From Psychrobacter glacincola (GTDB lineage Bacteria > Pseudomonadota > Gammaproteobacteria > Pseudomonadales > Moraxellaceae), in NCBI GenBank assembly GCA_001411745.2, contig LIQB01000002.1:63892-127891 (forward strand): a DNA stretch of 64,000 nucleotides, written 5' to 3'. The notes under the pieces are model-generated. The model was not told the DNA's origin. It saw only the letters and a list, made by a program, of their open reading frames with translations, and did not search any database. Below, piece by piece: positions 1 to 10,228 of the stretch. The position numbers were made by a program, and so were the translations under genes. Numbering within the stretch: position 1 is the stretch's first letter; each line of letters starts with the position of its first letter.

Positions 1-1835
1 ACTTCAGCCTCGTCTATGTCACTCAGCATTCTAATACGCTGTTGCCTTGGTATTATAAGCTGTCGGCAACTTGGGGTGGTCATGAGGGTTCATTGCTGCT
101 TTGGATGACCATCATGGCTACTTGGTGTGCGCTGGTCTCTTACTTTAGCCGTGGTTTGCCACTGTCTATGCGTGCGCGAGTGTTAGTAATTTTGGCCGGC
201 GTGCAGATGATGATGCTAGCGATGCTGATTTTTACCTCGTCGCCATTTGATCGTACATTGCCAAACTTACCTGTTGATGGTGCGGATCTAAATCCTGTGC
301 TACAAGATTTCGGTTTGATTATTCATCCACCGATGCTGTATATGGGCTATGTGGGTTTGGTCGTGCCGTTTGCCTTTTGTATGGCGGCATTGTGGGAAGG
401 TCGTTTAGATGCAGTGTGGACACGCTGGTCGCGTCCGTGGGCATTGGCGGCTTGGGGCTTTTTGACCGTTGGTATCGCGCTTGGCTCATGGTGGGCCTAT
501 TACGAGCTTGGCTGGGGTGGTTGGTGGTTCTGGGATCCAGTAGAGAACGCTTCATTGATGCCATGGCTGGCTGGTACCGCGCTGTTACATTCGCTTGCCG
601 TCACAGAAAAACGTGGTGTCTTTAAAGCATGGACGATTATGCTGGCGATTTTTGCTTTCGCACTCAGTCTATTGGGCACCTTTCTTGTGCGTTCTGGCGT
701 TATTACCTCGGTGCATTCGTTTGCCGCTGACCCAACGCGTGGTCTGGTCATTCTAGTCATTCTCGGTGTGATCATCGGCGGTGGCTTGTTGATGTTTGCG
801 GTACGTGGTTGGCGTTTAACGGTCGAAAGTCAGTATCAACTGATCTCACGCGAGTCATTTTTAGTCATTAACAACGTTATTATTTTGATTTCGACTTTGG
901 TCGTATTACTCGGCACGCTGTATCCTATCATTGCTGACTCCTTTAATTTAGGTCAGGTGTCTGTCGGCCCTCCTTACTTTAATGCGCTATTTGTACCGCT
1001 AACGTGGCTGATATTAGTGGCAATGGGTATGGGCTCGAACATTCGCTGGAAAAAAGACAGCCGTCCGCTATTGGGCGCTGGTATGGTAATTGCCGCCAGT
1101 AGTTTAGTGCTTGCGGCAGTTATCACGTATTTTGTGAGCCCGTCTGCGATGCTTAATATTGGCGTTACCTTGGCGGTCAGTTTTTGGGTACTGCTATGGA
1201 TGGTGGTTGATTTCAAAGACAAAACCAAAAACGCACCCAATTTTGTTAAAGGGTTACGCCAGTTACGTCTGAGCTATTGGGGTCAACAGACCGCTCATAT
1301 TGGTGTCATTATTGCCGTCATCGGCGTCGCATTTACCAGTACGTTAAGTATTGAACGTGATGTCGCGCTTGGACCAAACGATAGCGTTCATGTCCAAGGC
1401 TATGACTTTACCGTTAAAGGCTTTCGTGAAGTCAAAGGCAGTAATTTTGATGCCACCCAAGCTGAGGTTGAAATCAGCAAAGATGGCCGTGCTGTGACCA
1501 CTCTGTATCCTGAAAAACGTAATTATATCATTAGTATGATGCCAGTCACAGAAGCCGCGATTGATGCTAGCCTCATGCGTGATGTTTATGTGGCACTGGG
1601 CGAACCTATCGCCGAAGATAGCAACGAATGGGCAGTACGTATTTATGTGAAACCGCTTATCCGCTGGATATGGCTAGGCGCTCTGATTATGGCGTTTGGT
1701 GCAGTACTGAGTATTCTTGATCATCGGTATCGTATTAAGAAAACCAAGACACCTGCACAAATTGCGGCGAATAAAGCAGGCTTTACCACCGTCGCCGATT
1801 TGGATGCGTCAGCATTAAAGACAGGGGATAATTAA
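1..1835 (+). CDS. ccmF: Cytochrome c-type biogenesis protein CcmF (5' end outside window)
   Basis: CcmF is the large inner-membrane haem lyase subunit that, with CcmH/CcmI, attaches haem to apocytochrome c in the periplasm. The reading frame is open from base 3 to the left edge (residues F-S-L-V-Y-V precede the first in-window TTG), so the start lies outside. About 610 codons are visible against a usual length near 650 residues. The tryptophan-rich haem-handling motif WWFWDPVENASLMPWL is present near visible residue 165, with many hydrophobic membrane segments before and after it and a soluble periplasmic stretch before the final segment. The stop is one base before the ccmG start, so the genes form an operon. 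Identity is very secure. Confidence 0.97.
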   Translation, partial: FSLVYVTQHSNTLLPWYYKLSATWGGHEGSLLLWMTIMATWCALVSYFSRGLPLSMRARVLVILAGVQMMMLAMLIFTSSPFDRTLPNLPVDGADLNPVLQDFGLIIHPPMLYMGYVGLVVPFAFCMAALWEGRLDAVWTRWSRPWALAAWGFLTVGIALGSWWAYYELGWGGWWFWDPVENASLMPWLAGTALLHSLAVTEKRGVFKAWTIMLAIFAFALSLLGTFLVRSGVITSVHSFAADPTRGLVILVILGVIIGGGLLMFAVRGWRLTVESQYQLISRESFLVINNVIILISTLVVLLGTLYPIIADSFNLGQVSVGPPYFNALFVPLTWLILVAMGMGSNIRWKKDSRPLLGAGMVIAASSLVLAAVITYFVSPSAMLNIGVTLAVSFWVLLWMVVDFKDKTKNAPNFVKGLRQLRLSYWGQQTAHIGVIIAVIGVAFTSTLSIERDVALGPNDSVHVQGYDFTVKGFREVKGSNFDATQAEVEISKDGRAVTTLYPEKRNYIISMMPVTEAAIDASLMRDVYVALGEPIAEDSNEWAVRIYVKPLIRWIWLGALIMAFGAVLSILDHRYRIKKTKTPAQIAANKAGFTTVADLDASALKTGDN

Positions 1836-1836
1836 T

Positions 1837-2496
1837 ATGAGCACATCAAAGCAATCCCCTGATCAAAATGCAAAGCAAGATAAGGTAGGTGGCACGAAAA
1901 CCATGAACAAAAAGCAACTTAAGCTATGGTTTTTGATTCCACTGATCGTTTTCATTGGTTTAATTATCATGCTATATCTGCGTTTGGGTAAACCAACGGA
2001 TATCGTTACCAATACGGCACTTGAGCGCCCAGTGCCCGCTTTTGAGCTGCCGTTATTATCAGATACCAGTCGCATCATGACCAATGAGAATCTGCCTGAT
2101 AAGCCATTTTTGATGAACATTTGGGGCTCTTGGTGCCCAACTTGTATTATTGAGCATCCTTTTCTTATGCAACTAGAGGAGCGCGGTGTCAATCTGGTCG
2201 GGGTCAACTATAAAGATGACATTGGCGATGCACTAGGCTACTTAAACCGAGGTGGCGATCCGTTCTCGATGTCTATTCAGGATTTATCTGGTCAGTTTGC
2301 TTTGGACTTAGGTTTGACGGGTGCGCCTGAGACCTTCGTAGTCGATGGTAATGGTATTATTCGTCAGCACATCATTGGTGAAATTAATGAAAGCAACTGG
2401 CAAAGCCGTATTACGCCTTGCTTGATGGTGCTCAATGAAGCCAATAATAACAACGTCAGTCCAGATCCGACTCAGGTTGCGGAGGCGTGTAAATGA
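1837..2496 (+). CDS. ccmG: Thiol:disulfide interchange protein CcmG/DsbE
   Basis: This is a membrane-tethered periplasmic thioredoxin that reduces the haem-binding cysteines of apocytochrome c. Over 219 residues it shows a charged N-terminal extension, one membrane anchor at about residues 29-47 (LWFLIPLIVFIGLIIMLYL) and a thioredoxin fold with the active site WCPTC near residue 105, followed by the CcmG-type region around GAPETFVVDGNGIIR. The start at 1837 follows the ccmF stop by one base and has AGGGGA upstream. An internal ATG at 1903 (MNKKQLK) would remove a hydrophilic extension of 22 residues and is an alternative. The stop overlaps the ccmH start (ATGA). Confidence 0.95.
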   Translation: MSTSKQSPDQNAKQDKVGGTKTMNKKQLKLWFLIPLIVFIGLIIMLYLRLGKPTDIVTNTALERPVPAFELPLLSDTSRIMTNENLPDKPFLMNIWGSWCPTCIIEHPFLMQLEERGVNLVGVNYKDDIGDALGYLNRGGDPFSMSIQDLSGQFALDLGLTGAPETFVVDGNGIIRQHIIGEINESNWQSRITPCLMVLNEANNNNVSPDPTQVAEACK

Positions 2497-3056
2497 TAGC
2501 CAATAAAATAACAACCGTTACGTTAAAATTAGCGAGCTTATTAATAGCTTGTCTAATAAGTATGGCAAGCTATGCTGCTATTGAGGTTTATGACTTTGAT
2601 TCTGTGCAGCAAGAAGCCCAATATCGTGGTCTCATCGAAGAGCTGCGTTGCCCAAAATGTCAAAACCAAAATCTTGCAGGATCGGATGCGCCCATTGCTC
2701 AAGATCTAAAGCAAAAAACGTATGATTTGATAAAAGACGGTCGTAGTGATGGCGAGATTCGTGCTTATATGCAGGAACGTTATGGCGATTTCATCACTTA
2801 TAAGCCGCCTGTCCGTCCATCAACGTGGATTTTGTGGTTTTTTCCGCCACTATTACTCATCAGTTTACTCATAGGCTGGTTCTGGCAAAGCAAACGACGT
2901 CAGCTTGTCGCTAGTGGTGAAAGCGGGGTGACGGTCAATAGTACGGCTGCTGCTCTGTCTGCTGCTGAAAAAGCCGAGATTGATCGTCTGTTATCACGTG
3001 CTTCGAGCGATGACAAAAACGACCATGATATTACAAGCCTCAAGGACAAAAAATGA
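2493..3056 (+). CDS. ccmH: Cytochrome c-type biogenesis protein CcmH
   Basis: CcmH is the thioredoxin-like subunit that presents the reduced apocytochrome CxxCH motif to CcmF. The 187-residue product has a signal peptide (LLIACLISMASYA), the diagnostic redox motif LRCPKCQNQNLAGS at about residues 51-64, and a C-terminal membrane segment (WILWFFPPLLLISLLIGWFW). It is the short N-terminal half of the E. coli CcmH; the TPR half is the separate downstream ccmI, as in Pseudomonas-type operons. GGAGG precedes the start. It overlaps ccmG and ccmI by 4 bases on each side, indicating translational coupling. Confidence 0.96.
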   Translation: MIANKITTVTLKLASLLIACLISMASYAAIEVYDFDSVQQEAQYRGLIEELRCPKCQNQNLAGSDAPIAQDLKQKTYDLIKDGRSDGEIRAYMQERYGDFITYKPPVRPSTWILWFFPPLLLISLLIGWFWQSKRRQLVASGESGVTVNSTAAALSAAEKAEIDRLLSRASSDDKNDHDITSLKDKK

Positions 3057-4333
3057 CCATATTCTCTACTGTGGGCTTATTTATTGCTCTAAGCTTACTT
3101 ATCGCCTTAATACTCGCTGTTATTACCATCATGCCTTGGCTGCGAGCGTCACGCTCGCCAGAAAAGCCTCTGGACAATCAGCTGTTGGATATCAACGTTG
3201 CTGTGTTCCGTGAGCGTTTAGCGGAACTAAAAACAGATAAAGACAATGGCACTATCGATGACAGCCATTACCAGAACCAAAAACTGGAGCTTGAACGCCA
3301 GTTATTGGATGCTCAGCGTGAAGTCACACCGATGGTCGCGCCTGGTATCAAAAGCCGATTGATCATTACTGTCTGGGTGCCTGTCTTAGCAGCGATGGCG
3401 TATTTGATGGTCGGCGATCGTACGCCTGTGTTCGAGCTTTGGGCAGCTGAAGACAAAGTGGGTCAAGTGGCTGATGATTTATTAACGGGTAAGATTGATC
3501 AGCCGCCTGCTTGGGCGATTGAAGATGGTCAACAGCTGATTAGTGCCATGCAAACCAATGTCTATCGTCACGCTGATGATCCAGATCGCTGGATGCGTTT
3601 ATCAGAATTATTCTTATCATTAGAAGCAACGGATTCCGCAATTGAAGCCTTATCGCGTGCTTATCGTTTGTCACCAGACAATGAAGAGATTGCAACCACT
3701 TATGCACAGATTAGCTTCTTTGCCAATAAAGGCCAATTAGACGCTAATAGTCGCCGAGTGCTACAAGACGTGTTGGCTAAAAATCCAGAGCATGAGGGCG
3801 CGCAAATGCTCATGGCAATGGGTGAGGCACGGAGTAGTAATTTTGATCAAGCACAAGGCTGGATTAAGCGTCTACGTGACAGTATTGCGGCTAAACCTGG
3901 TGATCATACCAAAGCATTGGCGAGTTTAGATGAGCTAAGTGCTAATGTCACCGCTCAGCAACAGCAAGCCTCTGAAGGTGTTGAAGTGACTGTTAAAATT
4001 AATGCTAGCCTGCTGCCGTTAGTCAAAGCCGACGATGTGTTGTTTGTCGCCATACGTGATGTCAATGGTGGCCCACCATTTGCTGCCAAACGTTTGCCTA
4101 TCAGTGTCATCAAGCAAGGTGAAGCCAGCATTAGCCTAAGCGATTTGGATGCCATGATGCCTGAACGTACTTTGAAATCGGCGCGAGCGGATAAAGTTCA
4201 GTTGGCTGTCATCGCTCGTATCAGCCATAGTGGTACTGCCAGTGCAGAGTCAGGGGATTTGTCAGGTAATCCTGTGGTGATTAGTGCGGAACAAAATCAG
4301 GTCAATGTTGAAATTAATCAACAAATTCCATAG
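3053..4333 (+). CDS. ccmI: Cytochrome c-type biogenesis protein CcmI (TPR)
   Basis: This is the apocytochrome c chaperone of the Ccm System I. The 426-residue protein has a first membrane segment (residues about 6-28), a short cytoplasmic loop with the CcmI-type stretch VFRERLAELKTDKDNGTID, a second membrane segment near residue 105-120 (LIITVWVPVLAAMAYLMV), TPR-like helical repeats (about residues 160-290) and a C-terminal periplasmic domain that begins near VEVTVKINASLLPLV. The start overlaps the ccmH stop. It is the last gene of the operon: a GC-rich hairpin without a T-run lies at about 4371-4401, and adk follows 220 bases later with its own leader. Confidence 0.93.
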   Translation: MTIFSTVGLFIALSLLIALILAVITIMPWLRASRSPEKPLDNQLLDINVAVFRERLAELKTDKDNGTIDDSHYQNQKLELERQLLDAQREVTPMVAPGIKSRLIITVWVPVLAAMAYLMVGDRTPVFELWAAEDKVGQVADDLLTGKIDQPPAWAIEDGQQLISAMQTNVYRHADDPDRWMRLSELFLSLEATDSAIEALSRAYRLSPDNEEIATTYAQISFFANKGQLDANSRRVLQDVLAKNPEHEGAQMLMAMGEARSSNFDQAQGWIKRLRDSIAAKPGDHTKALASLDELSANVTAQQQQASEGVEVTVKINASLLPLVKADDVLFVAIRDVNGGPPFAAKRLPISVIKQGEASISLSDLDAMMPERTLKSARADKVQLAVIARISHSGTASAESGDLSGNPVVISAEQNQVNVEINQQIP

Positions 4334-4481
4334 TATTTATATCTGTTGTTGTCAGCACCTCTGACGTAAGCGCTGTTGTCCGATACAGCAGCGCGCAACA
4401 GCATTATATGAACAGATAAGTCATGACAACTTATCACTGCAAATAATGAAAATACTTGAGCTTTGCCAAGCCACAAGGTAA

Positions 4482-5210
<729 letters not shown>

Positions 5211-5245
5211 TCATCGATTTTGAATAATTGATGACGCGATTGAAG

Positions 5246-5271
5246 ACCCTGTTTATTAGCAGGGTTTTTTT
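5246..5271 (+). terminator. Rho-independent terminator after adk
   Basis: Arms ACCCTG (5246-5251) and CAGGGT (5260-5265) with an 8-base loop are followed by a run of T at 5265-5271. It lies 36 bases after the adk stop. Confidence 0.8.
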
Positions 5272-5368
5272 ATGTCTGATGGTTTTAACTGTCTGTCTTA
5301 CAATATTACTAAGCAGAACTCTCATTGCTCAACGATTCTTTTGAGTAAGCGCTTAAATAGCATTCACA

Positions 5369-5406
5369 AAAAAACCGCTCACTCGTAATGAGTAAACGGC
5401 TTTTTT
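5369..5406. terminator. Bidirectional terminator between adk and secB
   Basis: An imperfect inverted repeat of about 9 bp with some G-T pairs lies around the loop GTAAT, flanked by A7 on the left and T6 on the right. In the minus direction it follows secB (stop at 5452). Confidence 0.75.
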
Positions 5407-5451
5407 ATCAAAATATACTGCGAATAAAGCTAGCACATTTTTGCTTAAAAC

Positions 5452-5904
5452 TTATGCATTACCTTCAGCATCAACTTGTGCTTGTTGCTGGCTTTGCGCA
5501 TAAGCTTGGTCAAAGTTCACAGGGGCTAGCAATAACTGCGGGAAGCTACCACGCGTTACGATGTCGCTGATGACTTCACGAGCGTATGGGAACAAAACGT
5601 TCGGGCAGTATGCACCTAATATTTGACCGATTTGGTCTTCTGGGATGTCTTTTAATAAGAAGATACCCGCTTGATGCACTTCAGCGATAAATGCCGCTTC
5701 TTCCGCATTTTTTGCTGTAACGCTCACCGTTAAGATGACTTGATAATGATCATCATCCAGTTTTTCAGCGTTGCTAGACAAATTGATATCAAGCTCAGGG
5801 TTCCACTCTTTGGTGAACACACTAGCGCCTGGGACTTCAAGTGACATGTCTTTTACGTAGATACGCTCTAGTGCCAATTGTGGTTGTGCTTGTTCTTCAG
5901 CCAT
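5452..5904 (-). CDS. secB: Protein-export chaperone SecB
   Basis: SecB is a cytosolic homotetrameric chaperone that keeps preproteins unfolded and delivers them to SecA. The 150-residue product shows the family signature around [20 protein letters not shown], then [20 protein letters not shown], and the conserved C-terminal part with [20 protein letters not shown] and [14 protein letters not shown]. Length is normal. AGAGGA lies just before the ATG on the minus strand. It lies 168 bases downstream of grxC on the same strand, the same order (rhodanese, grxC, secB) as E. coli yibN-grxC-secB. Confidence 0.97.
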   Translation of the reverse strand: MAEEQAQPQLALERIYVKDMSLEVPGASVFTKEWNPELDINLSSNAEKLDDDHYQVILTVSVTAKNAEEAAFIAEVHQAGIFLLKDIPEDQIGQILGAYCPNVLFPYAREVISDIVTRGSFPQLLLAPVNFDQAYAQSQQQAQVDAEGNA

Positions 5905-6072
5905 GATAAATCCTCTAAAAGTTGATCAAGTAGTTGGACAAACTGTCATTTTAATAAAAGTTCATTGTAATATAAATCGAGACAAAATCTGGATGTTTTT
6001 ATTACTCTCTTTTATCTTTGCCGCTGTCTATCATTGCACAGGCAAAGACAGACAGCAACGAAAAGTAGCAGA

Positions 6073-6336
6073 TTAACCTGCTAATAGCTCGTCAAGTTTG
6101 CCTTGTTGGTTCATTTGATTGAGCTCATCAAAACCACCGACAAAGGTCTCACCGACGAAAATTTGCGGCACAGTGCGATAGTTATTGGTTTTTTTCATTA
6201 ATTCTTGACGCTCTTCGCGGCTCATATCGTGCATGCCAATTTCTTCATAGTCGACGCCTTTAGTTTTTAAGAGTTGTTTGGCGTTTGAGCAATATGGGCA
6301 GATAGGCGTCGTATAAACTTTAACAGCGACAGTCAT
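6073..6336 (-). CDS. grxC: Glutaredoxin 3 (GrxC)
   Basis: This is a small dithiol glutaredoxin of 87 residues that reduces disulfides with glutathione. It has the active site CPYC at residues 13-16, the TVPQIF cis-proline motif near residue 56 and the GG-D glutathione-contact motif (VGGFDEL) near residue 67. AAGGAT lies upstream of the ATG. A hairpin terminator upstream at 6548-6578 separates it from the rhodanese gene, so grxC probably has its own promoter in the AT-rich stretch 6340-6540. Confidence 0.96.
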   Translation of the reverse strand: MTVAVKVYTTPICPYCSNAKQLLKTKGVDYEEIGMHDMSREERQELMKKTNNYRTVPQIFVGETFVGGFDELNQMNQQGKLDELLAG

Positions 6337-6547
6337 GGTAAATCCTTATTTATAAGTTTAGAAGGTAATCGTTTTATTATAAAAAGTATTATAAATAATT
6401 ATTTGATAAAAATTTTTATAATCTGTTACCAGCAAGTAAATTGAAGATAGATTCGGTAATGCTCGTTATTAAAGTGGGGATGAGCAGAGCAAATTCAAGA
6501 TGTTTGAGTATAAAAGCGCTGACAGTAGCACAAATGCCACAAACAAA

Positions 6548-6578
6548 AAAACACCTATCGATAAGGTGTTTTTTTTAT
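6548..6578. terminator. Bidirectional terminator between rhodanese gene and grxC
   Basis: AAAACACCT and AGGTGTTTT arms (about 6550-6558 and 6566-6574) flank a short loop and are bordered by A-rich and T-rich runs. In the minus direction it lies about 80 bases after the rhodanese stop. The rest of the gap 6337-6654 is AT-rich and shows nothing else. Confidence 0.75.
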
Positions 6579-6654
6579 TTGTGAATATTCAACGCGCCTC
6601 AATCATATGTCAATTGATATGGGCTAAATATTTTTTAAACAGCAGTATAGCGGA

Positions 6655-7110
6655 CTACTTATGTAGACTTGGTTTGGCTTTGCCTTTATTTTTAGGCTTT
6701 GCGTCTTTTAACCCAACCAATGGCATGCCCGCTGCTTGCCAGCCGCCGATACCACCTTCTAAGCGATAGACACTGTCCTTGCCGATCATCTGAATCGCCG
6801 CGCCTGCTTGCACACCCATATCACAAATGATAATCACTGGCTGCTCAATGGCGCGGATTTCTTCTAAGCGGTCTTTAAGCTCGGTGAACGGTATGTTACG
6901 GCTGCCTTGGATGTAACCAGTCTCAAACTTCTTTTTGGCACGAATATCGATTAGCTGCGCGTTTTGCGAGTTAACCATCATACCTAAGGTATTGGGCGAT
7001 ATTTTTCTGCCACTACGTTTGTTTTCAATCGTAAAAAATAGCACGGCAAGTACGGCTAATATACCAAATAAAAACGGGTGGTTGCCCACAAATTCCAGCG
7101 CACGATCCAA
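6655..7110 (-). CDS. Rhodanese-like domain membrane protein (YibN-like)
   Basis: One N-terminal membrane segment (FLFGILAVLAVLFFTI) is followed by a single rhodanese domain with the active-site loop CDMGVQAG, whose Cys would carry a persulfide, and the C-terminal motif GGIGGWQAAGMPLVG. The TTG at 7110 is chosen as start because GGAGG lies 6 bases before it and the resulting 151-residue product (starting near DRALEFVGNHP) matches the size and layout of YibN (143 residues). The frame stays open to a TTG at 7281, which would add 57 residues. Context (rsgA upstream, grxC and secB downstream) supports the YibN-like assignment. The sulfur acceptor is unknown. Confidence 0.85.
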   Translation of the reverse strand: MDRALEFVGNHPFLFGILAVLAVLFFTIENKRSGRKISPNTLGMMVNSQNAQLIDIRAKKKFETGYIQGSRNIPFTELKDRLEEIRAIEQPVIIICDMGVQAGAAIQMIGKDSVYRLEGGIGGWQAAGMPLVGLKDAKPKNKGKAKPSLHK

Positions 7111-7283
7111 ACCATACCTCCAAAAAAATAAGTGTTCGGTTAAGCTGAGGAGACAGCCTAACGATACTGAACAAGGCGCTATTATACCGATTAGACCATC
7201 CATAGTAAACGGGCGATGGTCAACCAAGCGATTAACGACCCACAAGGCAGCGATTAATAAGGCGGATACTAATAATGCCAATA

Positions 7284-8387
7284 CTAATAGGGCTTAGTAT
7301 CTGCCTCTTCTCTTAGGGTAACGAGGTTTTCCACACGGCGCTGCAATACCACGCCGTCAGCAACCGCTTGCCATAGTGCGCAGCCTTTGCTGTTGTGAGT
7401 ATGACGACAATCGCGGAACTGACAGTTGCCAGACAACGGTGCAAGCTCCACAAATCCTGAAATGATATCATCGGGTGTGAGATGCCAAATACCGTACTCG
7501 CGGATACCTGGCGTATCGACGATACCGCCTTGGGTCAAGTCGGCTGGATTAAATGGTAATAAGCGACTGGTGGTGGTGGTGTGTTGACCAAGTTTTGAGT
7601 TATCAGAGATGATATTGACGCTTTGTGCCGATTCAGGGAGTAGTGCATTGATTAAACTGCTTTTACCAACGCCAGATTGCCCCGCAAAAATAACCAGTTT
7701 TTTATCGATATAACGTTTTAATTCATCCAGCCCTTCTTGCTCATCACTATCCGCGACGTTTTCAGGACAGTCGACTGAGGTGAGAACGCTCTCATAACCG
7801 AGAGAAGCATATTGTGCGAGTAATTCTTTGGTATCGACGCCGTTTTCTTCTGCCAATAAATCGGCTTTATTAAGCACCAACAGCGGCTTTACGCCAGCAT
7901 GATGACAGACGACCAAATAACGATCGATGAGGGTTGGCGCGGCAGCAGGTAGCGGCGCGAAGACAATGGCTAAAATATCGACATTGGCGGCGACAGGTTT
8001 AAGTTTATGATAACGATCAGGACGCGAGACCAGAGAGGTACGCGGCTTAACCGATTCAATACGTCCAAAGCCCGTGTTAGGATCGGCACTCCAGCGTACT
8101 TGGTCGCCAGCCGCTAGCATCGGTAAGTTAGTACGCACATGACAACGCCAAATATCGCCTAATGCCAGCTCTTGCCAAAACGGCTCAGGATCATCGGGTG
8201 CAATCTCCGGCTGCACAGGTATCACCGCAGGCAAGCTGGTCACTTGTACTTCCAACTGCTTGCCATAATGCGCCATGACCACGCCATCCATCAAACTGTC
8301 ATCGATGCTGTCTTGACTTGCCAGCTGTTGTTTGTCGATGCGACGAATCTGTTGCTTAGTCAGTTTGCGTTGCCGAATTAATGCCAT
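7284..8387 (-). CDS. rsgA: Small ribosomal subunit biogenesis GTPase RsgA
   Basis: RsgA is a circularly permuted GTPase that checks 30S subunit maturation. In order it has an N-terminal OB-fold, G4 motif NKADL, G1/P-loop GQSGVGKSSL, the switch region HTTTTSRL, G3 motif DTPGIREYG, and a C-terminal zinc knuckle with the pattern C-x5-C-x-H-x5-C (CQFRDCRHTHNSKGC). The ATG at 8387 is preferred: it starts MALIRQRKLTKQQ, the usual basic N-terminus, and has AGG upstream. A TTG at 8513 would add 42 residues without family support. The product is 367 residues. It is divergent from orn. Confidence 0.96.
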   Translation of the reverse strand: MALIRQRKLTKQQIRRIDKQQLASQDSIDDSLMDGVVMAHYGKQLEVQVTSLPAVIPVQPEIAPDDPEPFWQELALGDIWRCHVRTNLPMLAAGDQVRWSADPNTGFGRIESVKPRTSLVSRPDRYHKLKPVAANVDILAIVFAPLPAAAPTLIDRYLVVCHHAGVKPLLVLNKADLLAEENGVDTKELLAQYASLGYESVLTSVDCPENVADSDEQEGLDELKRYIDKKLVIFAGQSGVGKSSLINALLPESAQSVNIISDNSKLGQHTTTTSRLLPFNPADLTQGGIVDTPGIREYGIWHLTPDDIISGFVELAPLSGNCQFRDCRHTHNSKGCALWQAVADGVVLQRRVENLVTLREEADTKPY

Positions 8388-8617
8388 GGGTTTTGAACCT
8401 ATTAAAAAAATATTGCTAAGTGTAGCGTGAAAGTTTGATAACATACAGCCTAAAGCGCCTGCTGCAGACAGAGATTTTGTAACGTTTGAAGGGTTATAAA
8501 TCAGTAGATGCAAAGTTTTGCTACAGTTTGCTACTTAGGCATGAACATTGACAGGCGATTTATCTAATTAATATTGCTCCAAAGTTGTTCTAAACTTTAT
8601 TGACCATAGGATATTTT

Positions 8618-9205
8618 ATGAGTACCGGTGACCACCCCAACAAGATTAAAATTAGAAACCAAGGCAAAAAAGGGCTGGTATGGATTGACCTAGAAATGAC
8701 CGGACTGGATACCTTGAATGACGAGATTATCGAGATTGCTACCGTTGTCACTGATGAAGATTTGAATGTCCTTGCCGAAGGGCCAGTGTTCGCTATAAAA
8801 GTATCGGATCAAACGTTAAATAAAATGGATGATTGGAATACCAAGCAGCATGGTCAGTCAGGATTGGTCGACCGTGTCCGCCGTAGTACCGTGACATTGG
8901 CAGAGGCCGAAGCTGAAACCATTAAGTTTCTCAATAAATGGGTCGATAGTGGTAAGTCGCCAATGTGTGGCAACTCCATCTGCCAAGATCGCCGTTTTAT
9001 GGCGCGTCAAATGCCGGAATTAGAAAAATTCTTCCATTATCGTAATCTGGATGTCTCGTCAATTAAAGAGCTTTGCTTCCGCTGGCGTCCTGATATTCTC
9101 AGAAACTTTGAAAAAGGTGGCAGTCACCTAGCGTTAGATGACATCCGTGATTCTATTCGTGAATTGAAGCATTATCGCCAGCATTTCTTTAAATTAATAC
9201 CGTAA
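8618..9205 (+). CDS. orn: Oligoribonuclease
   Basis: A 3'-5' exoribonuclease of the DEDDh family that degrades 2-5 nucleotide RNAs, including pGpG, to mononucleotides. The Exo I motif is [10 protein letters not shown] (catalytic Asp and Glu), Exo II includes [11 protein letters not shown], and Exo III lies in [14 protein letters not shown] near the C-terminus. It has 195 residues from ATG 8618 (AGGA upstream at about 8608); the in-frame TTG at 8600 is not favoured. It is divergent from rsgA, as in many gammaproteobacteria. Confidence 0.97.
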   Translation: MSTGDHPNKIKIRNQGKKGLVWIDLEMTGLDTLNDEIIEIATVVTDEDLNVLAEGPVFAIKVSDQTLNKMDDWNTKQHGQSGLVDRVRRSTVTLAEAEAETIKFLNKWVDSGKSPMCGNSICQDRRFMARQMPELEKFFHYRNLDVSSIKELCFRWRPDILRNFEKGGSHLALDDIRDSIRELKHYRQHFFKLIP

Positions 9206-9278
9206 AGTAAGAGTTGAGCGATCAATAGTTTGACACTTAAATTCGTGTCAATCATGCAGTGTCATTTATAGTAAAAAA

Positions 9279-9308
9279 GGTCTGTTGATAATTCAACAGA
9301 CCTTTTTT
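9279..9308. terminator. Bidirectional terminator between orn and lpxH
   Basis: Perfect 9-bp arms GGTCTGTTG (9279-9287) and CAACAGACC (9294-9302) with a 6-base loop, flanked by A6 on the left and T6 on the right. It serves the convergent genes orn and lpxH. Confidence 0.92.
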
Positions 9309-9338
9309 ATTGTTCAGAGGCGCTCAAAAAAAATGACA

Positions 9339-10193
9339 TTAAATGAGCGATTTAAACTCAATCAATCTAAATTCAGCAGCATTACTATTAAAACTGTCAT
9401 TTGAATGCTCGTCGCCTGTGACTGCGCCAATCACCGCACTGACTTTTGGCTGGCGAGTATCTTTATCTAATAATCTCCAGTCGCCAAGTACATAGCGAGT
9501 TTTACCCTCATTACTTTGGTGGATTTCAGGACGATGGGTATGACCATGTAGTAATGCATCGCTATCAGCCACTGCTTGTATCACTGCATCTTTATTGACA
9601 TCCATGATATGCGCCGCTTTATTGGCATTATTCTGCTGGCTTTTTTGCCGCATTTTATCGGCGATAGCCAAGCGTTTTTCTAATGATTTATTGAGCAAAT
9701 ACCACTGAGTCAAACGATTACGCATGATTTTACGAAAAAACTGATACTTTTTATCATCAGTACACAAGGCATCACCGTGCTCTAGACGATAATTTTGCTG
9801 ACCGACAGTCAAAGTATACGGCTCGTAAATAAGCTCGCCACCAAATAGATTGCAGAATGGCTGACCTAACAAAAAATCACGGTTGCCATGCATGACCAAA
9901 ATCTCACAACCAGCTACCCGTAGTTTTTTTAATTTAACGATAAGCGGAGTGAGCCAATGACTTTGTCGTTCCTCGTCGGATAAAGACAAATAAAAATCAT
10001 CACCGAGCCAAACTTCAAACCAATCACCTAAGATAAACAAGCGTTTGAGCGCAGGCAGAGCCAGGCAATCATCAAGCAGCGCCAAAAAAGCCTGCACTAA
10101 GGCAGGCTCTTCAGGCGATAAATGCAAATCGCTAATCAAAACTTGCCGTACCTCATGAGGGCGGGTCGTTATTAAATGATTAAAACTTTGCAT
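9339..10193 (-). CDS. lpxH: UDP-2,3-diacylglucosamine diphosphatase LpxH
   Basis: A peripheral-membrane metallophosphoesterase of lipid A synthesis that cleaves UDP-2,3-diacylglucosamine to lipid X and UMP. The metal-binding motifs are seen in order: ISDLHLSPEEP, LGDWFEVWLGDD, HGNRDFLLGQ and HGHTHRPEIH. At 284 residues it is longer than E. coli LpxH (240), with extra residues at the C-terminus (VSAVIGAVTGDEH region). Start: ATG at 10193. It lies 35 bases after ppiB on the same strand, so ppiB-lpxH form an operon. Confidence 0.95.
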   Translation of the reverse strand: MQSFNHLITTRPHEVRQVLISDLHLSPEEPALVQAFLALLDDCLALPALKRLFILGDWFEVWLGDDFYLSLSDEERQSHWLTPLIVKLKKLRVAGCEILVMHGNRDFLLGQPFCNLFGGELIYEPYTLTVGQQNYRLEHGDALCTDDKKYQFFRKIMRNRLTQWYLLNKSLEKRLAIADKMRQKSQQNNANKAAHIMDVNKDAVIQAVADSDALLHGHTHRPEIHQSNEGKTRYVLGDWRLLDKDTRQPKVSAVIGAVTGDEHSNDSFNSNAAEFRLIEFKSLI

Positions 10194-10228
10194 TTATCTT
10201 TATCCTCGTCATTTATAATGAGTAACGA

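Noticed and set aside
4371-4401. GCTGTTG/CAACAGC hairpin after ccmI.
   Set aside because: No T-run follows, and the loop is long; not called as a terminator.
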